This document shows, one piece after another, positions 58,245 to 64,000 of a DNA stretch of 64,000 bases. Positions within the stretch are counted from its first letter, which is position 1, and each line of letters opens with the position of its first letter. The notes under the pieces are model-generated. The model was given only the letters and a program-made list of their open reading frames with translations, was not told the origin of the DNA and did not search any database. The position numbers were made by a program, and so were the translations under genes. The DNA comes from Plectrocnemia conspersa (Eukaryota; Arthropoda; Insecta; Trichoptera; Polycentropodidae): contig VTFK01000156.1 in NCBI GenBank assembly GCA_009617715.1, positions 372,001-436,000 of the forward strand, given 5' to 3'.

Positions 58245-60175
58245 ATACAGCATTAAGTGTTCAAAACTTTAAATCAAAATGAAGTTTAATTTTAAAATAA
58301 TCAATTTAAACAGATTTAAAAGTAAACATTATACTTATCGATTTAAAATAGATAAGAAAATTTATTTTAGCGCTGCAACTCGGAAACATGAGTAATTTAT
58401 GAAATTTCGGCAATTACAAAGTGTTGTTTTTTTTTCCATTATTTTTGCTTGTTTGTGATTAGTTATTATTAGTTATATAAATTAAAAGATAAATTTAACA
58501 AAAATAAGACCACAATTGTGCTGTAGATAATGCAGCAGTATATTAAAGGAAAAAATTACTTCTTGCGTTGTTTTAATACACAAAAAACCGTCAAACTCTT
58601 TTACGTTTTTTGTGTTTTTTATAATTGGAAAATTTAAAAATATATCAAACATGGACGAATATTTTATAACTTATATTAGAATAATAAATAGTTAAAAAAC
58701 GTATTCGAGCATTCGGATCTCTAGTTTAGGAGCAATAACACCGATTTTAAATATTCTGCTTTTAATCAATATTTATGAAAAAGCTTTTGGTTAATTATTC
58801 AATGGGTACGATACTAATTATTATTAAATGAATATACTAAAACTATTTGCTTTGTAGTGTATGGAGGTTTTCCCAAATAGCACTGATAATTGCTAGTGAA
58901 AATAAATAACACCAAGATATTTAGAGAATAAGTTCAATTATAATTGAACTAACTTGTAAAAACTTTTCAAAATACTATTTTTTACCCAAACCATTAAAAT
59001 TATTTCTAAAATTTTAGGAAATCTGGCACATAGTTTATAATTTTTTGAAAGTTACTACAGATATATACAATGATGATTAAAATAATGCACACTAATTAAA
59101 TGAAATATAATTATTATTAATATCTAATTTAATAATGTATCTTTATTAAATAATACTTATTTATATTTTTATAACGCCTTTTGGTTGTTTTGTAAGGAAT
59201 GAAATATTTCAGAACACAATCAATGCAATCCCATTCAACCAAAAGCATTAGACGTGATTACAGGTGTATATCAACCTACCTGCTGCTTAGCCCTTTATCC
59301 TACTTTTTCCTTTTGCGGTTTGGAATGTTAGACCACCTCCTTTATTTCTTTTGTGCTTTAGTACTATATGGAACTTTCTGGTATATATACATACATATAT
59401 ACATACAAGCGTTTTTGATAGTAATTCGACGCTGTATGGTCTTGCTACATCGCAAAAGTGACCTCTAATTAAAAATTCATGAAATAGAATTACGACTATC
59501 GACCCTTCGCGTGAAACCATACTTTCTGTATTCATTTACATTATATACTATAAATATATATATACATTTTCTGAAAACTCATTATCATTATCGCATCAAC
59601 TCTATACTTTAAATTTATGCAAACACTTGATTAATGGCTTTAGACAAGGTGTTATACAAATTAGATAAGATTTGATATCAGTCTGAAAATGCTTTTTACT
59701 TATGTATGTTCAGAAATATAAATATGACTATAACATAAAAACATTTTTGTATACAGCTTTTCTTGCAAGCATGCATTGTTTAACACATGTTGAATTTCAA
59801 CATATGGACATTGGTATCAAAATTTAATATTACATAAATTGATCCATCTTTTCTTATGTAATGTATTGTATAATATATTATGATAATGTGGTTTTAACTG
59901 AATATATTAATTTACACGCTCTACGTATTATGTACACATGGATCTTACAGTACAGTTACCATTGTACGCATTGTAATGGTACACTTTCGTATTTACGTTT
60001 ATCTTCAGCTTAAATGTAGAATTAAATATTTAATAATATGCACATTAAAACGCCAAAGTTTACACGTCTCTTGTAGTGGTCATTACGCTATTATACATTG
60101 GAAATTTTCACTCTAACAATAAAATTAGATGTAATGTACGAAACGTGTATAGCGTCGAACAATGGACGTAGGATG
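58245..60175. other. AT-rich DNA without a recognisable gene
   Basis: No exon, RNA gene or clear repeat boundary was recognised; the frames near 59.2-59.5 kb are short and featureless. Confidence 0.35.
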
Positions 60176-60179
60176 TGTT

Positions 60180-60215
60180 GGGTTGGTCAAAAAGTTTCAC
60201 GTGGGAAAACTCTAG
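60180..60215 (+). mobile_element. Mariner terminal repeat remnant
   Basis: GGGTTGGTCAAAAAGTTTCA closely resembles the GGTTGGTCAAAAAGTTTCG-type terminus of mariner elements. No transposase or second terminus was found next to it, so this is a solo end. Confidence 0.5.
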
Positions 60216-61599
60216 TTAGGTTCTGGTAAGATTATTTTTCATAATTCAATCGCTTTCCTGTTGTCTGACTTTGAATCAATTAATGTAAATATTCGATTTA
60301 TATTAAATTAGAAATCTATAGATAGTCTAAATTTGCTTCGATCATGACATCGAAAAGCTATTTTGAAAACATTAATGAACTATTCAATGATAATAACGTT
60401 GGTATTAGTAAAATTACTATTGAAATATTATATAATATTTACTAGCTGTTCGTACCCGGCGTTGCCTGGGATTAATATTATACTCAAATTTAACTAAATA
60501 CTAGTTTGAGAAAGTCAGTATTTTTTATATATATATATGTACATATATATACATGTATAGATTGAAAAGCGGTTCTTTAGAAATTGTGCATAAATATTGA
60601 ATAACGCTACATTATAGCGTAAAAAAATACATTACAATTACATATTATATTATCTCTTTGATCTGAATATTCAGATATTGACTATTTTCTTTAAGATCCT
60701 AGAGTGCAACTAAGCAAATTTTAAATGGATGCTTTTAATATAACATAATCTTAGAGGAAAGGACGCGTGCATATGTTTTGAGCAGGGTTTAAAAGTGATT
60801 ATCTTATAAATTCCTACTGGTGGGTTGGATAAACATAATTTTTCCTACAAATTTCCGCAATGCGTGTCAATTTCAGAAAATGTGATTATGTTGCAATGAA
60901 AAACTAGCATAACATATCATTTATAAACAACTTGTGAATGTCGCCCACTCGCTCTTACATAATGTTTTTTCATAATTAATTACATATTAAATAAAATCTA
61001 TTTGATTGCTTACTTAGCCTTTTTTCGGTAATTGGAGTGTTACCGTTCCGTTCGTAGATTCGGGGATACATTTTACTTTTGCTATAAATATACAATTACA
61101 TAGAACAACTCAAATGGTAATCTACGTAAGACCATCATCTATTTAACTGTATTAGTGATTATGTGGTTTTTAAAGTCATTTTATTTAATAATTTATTATT
61201 ACTTAATGATATAAATATACTCGTGTGTTTATGATACATAACAGAATATTTAAATAGAATTATATGGCAGTTAAAATAATTGTTTATTCAAGATTCTAAA
61301 GTAATACAGATGGCAGTCAATATAATACACATGTATATCCGGGTTTGCTTAGTAGATATATTAGCCTTCATTTTAAGCAGGGTCCTTAAGAATAACTATC
61401 AGAAATAAAACTCGGGTTGAAAAAATAACGATTTTCATTTAAATGTTTTAAATTAAAATGTTTTTTCTTGAGCTAATACACTTATCCCTCGATTCACGCA
61501 GTTTTACTTTTTGCGATTTAAGATTTTGGTAACTCTTAGGAGTGTAACTTTGTAACCTGTAAGACGCATGTGGAAATTCTTAAAATTGCCGCCCCCCTA

Positions 61600-62110
61600 G
61601 CGAGATTTTTTTTTTGCAGAGTATTAGATTATAATAAATATTGGGCGAGATCGTTATTCTCCGAGCGATGGTGCTAGATGATTCCATCGCGAATATGCCG
61701 GATGCCGCCGGGGGGATGATGTTCGCCACTGGTGCGACTTCGTAGCCTGTAATCCTCTAGTGAGAATTTTTTGATTGCGTGTGGCAGCGTGGCGCAGGGA
61801 TGATGTCCGTGGAAGATCCTCAGTTTTGATTGGTGTGGCAGCGTCAGTATAGTGGAGGTTGATCCCTCTCCACCATACATAAAGTCCATGACAGTATGTT
61901 GTCTGCGGGCGGACGGGCATCTGCTAGCCTCTTTAAGTGTCTGCCGGAGTCTGCCAGGTGACTTCCTGTGATTGCACTCTCCTTATTGGAGTCCAGGCTT
62001 AAGTATACAGGGCTGCAAATCTTGCGTGACCAATCACAATCATTCTTAGTACAACTAAATAAGTATATGCTTTTAGAAAGTGACATTTGCTTGATAGATA
62101 TCTCCAAGGT
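61600..62110. other. G/C-richer block, unknown
   Basis: Overlapping minus-strand frames occur (61654-61920, 61674-61889, 61844-62107) without a recognised domain. The words TGTGGCAGCGT and TGATGTCCGTGG/TGATGTTCG recur within it, suggesting an old repeat. A fragment of a LINE or SINE is possible. Confidence 0.25.
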
Positions 62111-62599
62111 GAATTGCGCAACGGGAATATTGTGACCTTACGGTGCTTTTTTTCTTCCGGTAATATATTACTTACCGTGACCGTTTCGGAACAAAGAAAT
62201 ATTCATTCAATGCACTGGAGAATTCTTGCGTGTTATTTATAGAGGAACCCTTATTTTTTCTAGTCGTAACAAGATCCTTTGTGTAATCTAGCTTATATCT
62301 TATTGATGAATGATTATTTTTGGTCACAGTAATTACGCGGGTTTCGAGAATAATACCCCACGAGAACCAATAATATATTTGCTTCCTCTCATACTCCTAC
62401 TTCTTCCAGACCTACATCTGGAACCTCTCCCACTGCCAATGCAGTGTACGCGTGTCGCTGAAGAGTTCCCTCGTTTACTTTATAAGTTAAAAAACATTCA
62501 CGTGATATTTATTGGAATTTATCCACCGCATAAATCGAAGAATGAGTATATAACACTTTGCCATGTTTGCATATTATAAAACAACAGTAATAAGTAAAT

Positions 62600-64000
62600 A
62601 AATAAATTAGATTTTTGCTAGTTTCTTTTGGACTATTAGCGTTAACATCAATCTTTAATTACATATAAAATCAGTTAAAATATACTCTAATTTTATTAGT
62701 ATTTATTCGAAGTTAACTGCTGTCATGAAATGTATTAGATGCAAAATGTATTATTATAATGCAATATATTTTAGTATTTTATTTCTATTCATTATATATG
62801 TCTCTCGTATTTATTTTATAACGTTATATGAATGAATATTAAAATTATACATATTGCATTTATTTAAAATGGCGTTTTTCCGGTACCGCAGCGTAATATA
62901 TCGTGAATTGAAGAGTCATCTGATTGTTCATAACGGAAAATAAATGTATTCTATAAATAGATATTTATAAATATTTTTTACTTCCTCGACAATTATTTAG
63001 TTAACCATAACAGTTCCTGAATGACTTTGTTTTAATTCGAAACATATTAGGTATGAAACGCGGCTGAAGCCCCACCCCAGTATTAATAATATAAAAAAAT
63101 GGCAATGGCTTTTTTATAGGTCCTAAACCGTCTCGAAAGCATCATCTGTGGTTGATCTTTTAAAACCGCCGGAAGACAGATGGTTCACTCCGGATATAAC
63201 GAGCACGTTTACATCCTCAAAAAACTCAGCATCCCTACGCATTTCCGCCTTTGCTAAATCCGAAAAGGAGAGCAGCTGATGCATTTTTGAGTAGAGACAT
63301 TATAGAACAAGCTATTTCGGTACCGCGAGCATCTGTCCGTTGTTTTGAACAATGCGTATACTCTATATCCTACAACGCCACAAAGAGAGTTTATCGATTG
63401 TAGTGCTTGCAGTATGGTTATTCGATCATGCTTCGATGGAACAGTAACAATAAACTTGGTGATAAGTAGCATGTGTTTTACGCCTACTGAAATTCGATAT
63501 CCACTTCTGGCGAAAACGTGGAACGTAATCGATTGGCATAATAAAATTTGAAACGCTTGCGGAATGGATTGGTAAATAACCTGACATACTGTTGTTTCTC
63601 GTGTATTCCAGTTTTATTTGGTTTGGATTTTTGAAAGAAGTAATGCAACGATGACGATGAAACAATAAAATATCATTCGACTTTAAAAGCGTTTCTTTGT
63701 TCTTCACAATCAGAACAATATAACTATCTAAATTGTAGAAAATGATAATGCAGAAATTGATTTCTGCGCCGAGGCGCAAAATCAATAACACCATGGCACG
63801 TTATCGAAAGTTGTATGGAACTTGAGAAGATAACGGCGAAACAATCGAGCATTCCTCAATCACTGCTTATTTTTATCTGTTGTATAATACAATTGGACTA
63901 GATGTGGGTCAAGCTTTCATGTTCTTCTTTGATCTGATAGTGTTATTAAATTGAAAATGGATTAAGAAAACATTTAGGAACTAATATTTCACAAAAACGT
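62600..64000. other. Window end, no gene recognised
   Basis: AT-rich sequence to 63060, then a slightly G/C-richer part (63060-63850) with short frames on both strands, the longest minus 63794-63426 (122 codons) without recognised features. Confidence 0.3.

Noticed and set aside
60444..60475. ACTAGCTGTTCGTACCCGGC word resembling a widespread insect repeat end
   Set aside because: Single short match from memory; no element boundary seen.
1..64000. CRISPR arrays, bacterial operons, rRNA or tRNA genes
   Set aside because: None seen; repeats here are transposon-derived and genes are spliced.

Overview
This is a strongly AT-rich stretch of insect nuclear DNA. The evidence is spliced genes with short GT-AG introns (about 60-110 bp), an insect-type GH20 chitin-degrading hexosaminidase with a secretion signal, a PRD-class homeobox gene, remains of mariner-type transposons and jockey-type LINEs, and many small inverted-repeat DNA transposons. 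The insect order cannot be fixed from the window.

Five protein-coding genes can be assembled from joined exons, each giving an exact open frame. (1) 7806-8774 (+): a Q50 paired-class homeodomain protein, 276 aa. (2) 23997-26693 (+): a secreted beta-N-acetylglucosaminidase, GH20, seven coding exons, 608 aa. (3) 28579-32242 (+): a MCRIP/FAM195-family protein, five small exons, 148 aa. (4) 35119-37206 (-): a membrane acyltransferase of the WSD/DGAT wax-ester-synthase type with an intact HHxxxDG motif, about 645 aa, probably with one more 5' exon. (5) 39812-42417 (-): a Mpv17-like membrane protein, 181 or 182 aa. Genes 2 and 3 run in tandem, gene 3 converges on gene 4, and gene 4 lies downstream of gene 5 on the minus strand. 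They do not look like a common pathway.

The most interesting coding observation is in the Mpv17-like gene. Two different exons (42127-42215 and 40303-40394) encode the same segment of the protein. Each starts in phase 0 and ends with the same two bases, so either one joins exons 1 and 3 in frame but both together do not. This is the expected structure of mutually exclusive exons.

The rest is accessory DNA. At 1-6.6 kb there are inverted-repeat elements, one nested inside another. At 11.2-16.1 kb there is a very large inverted repeat built from a repeat family (family A) that recurs at 44.3, 49.3, 52.5, 54.6 and 55.3 kb and is itself foldback in part. At 20-31 kb there are several MITEs, one Harbinger-like and one pogo-like. 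At 44.8-58.2 kb there are broken LINE reverse transcriptases, a dead mariner, a hAT MITE with a perfect 8-bp target duplication, and two inverted fragments of a Tc1/mariner-superfamily transposase. From 58.3 kb to the end no gene can be recognised. Candidate promoters or untranslated first exons lie near 7.7, 12.7, 42.65 and 47.7 kb.
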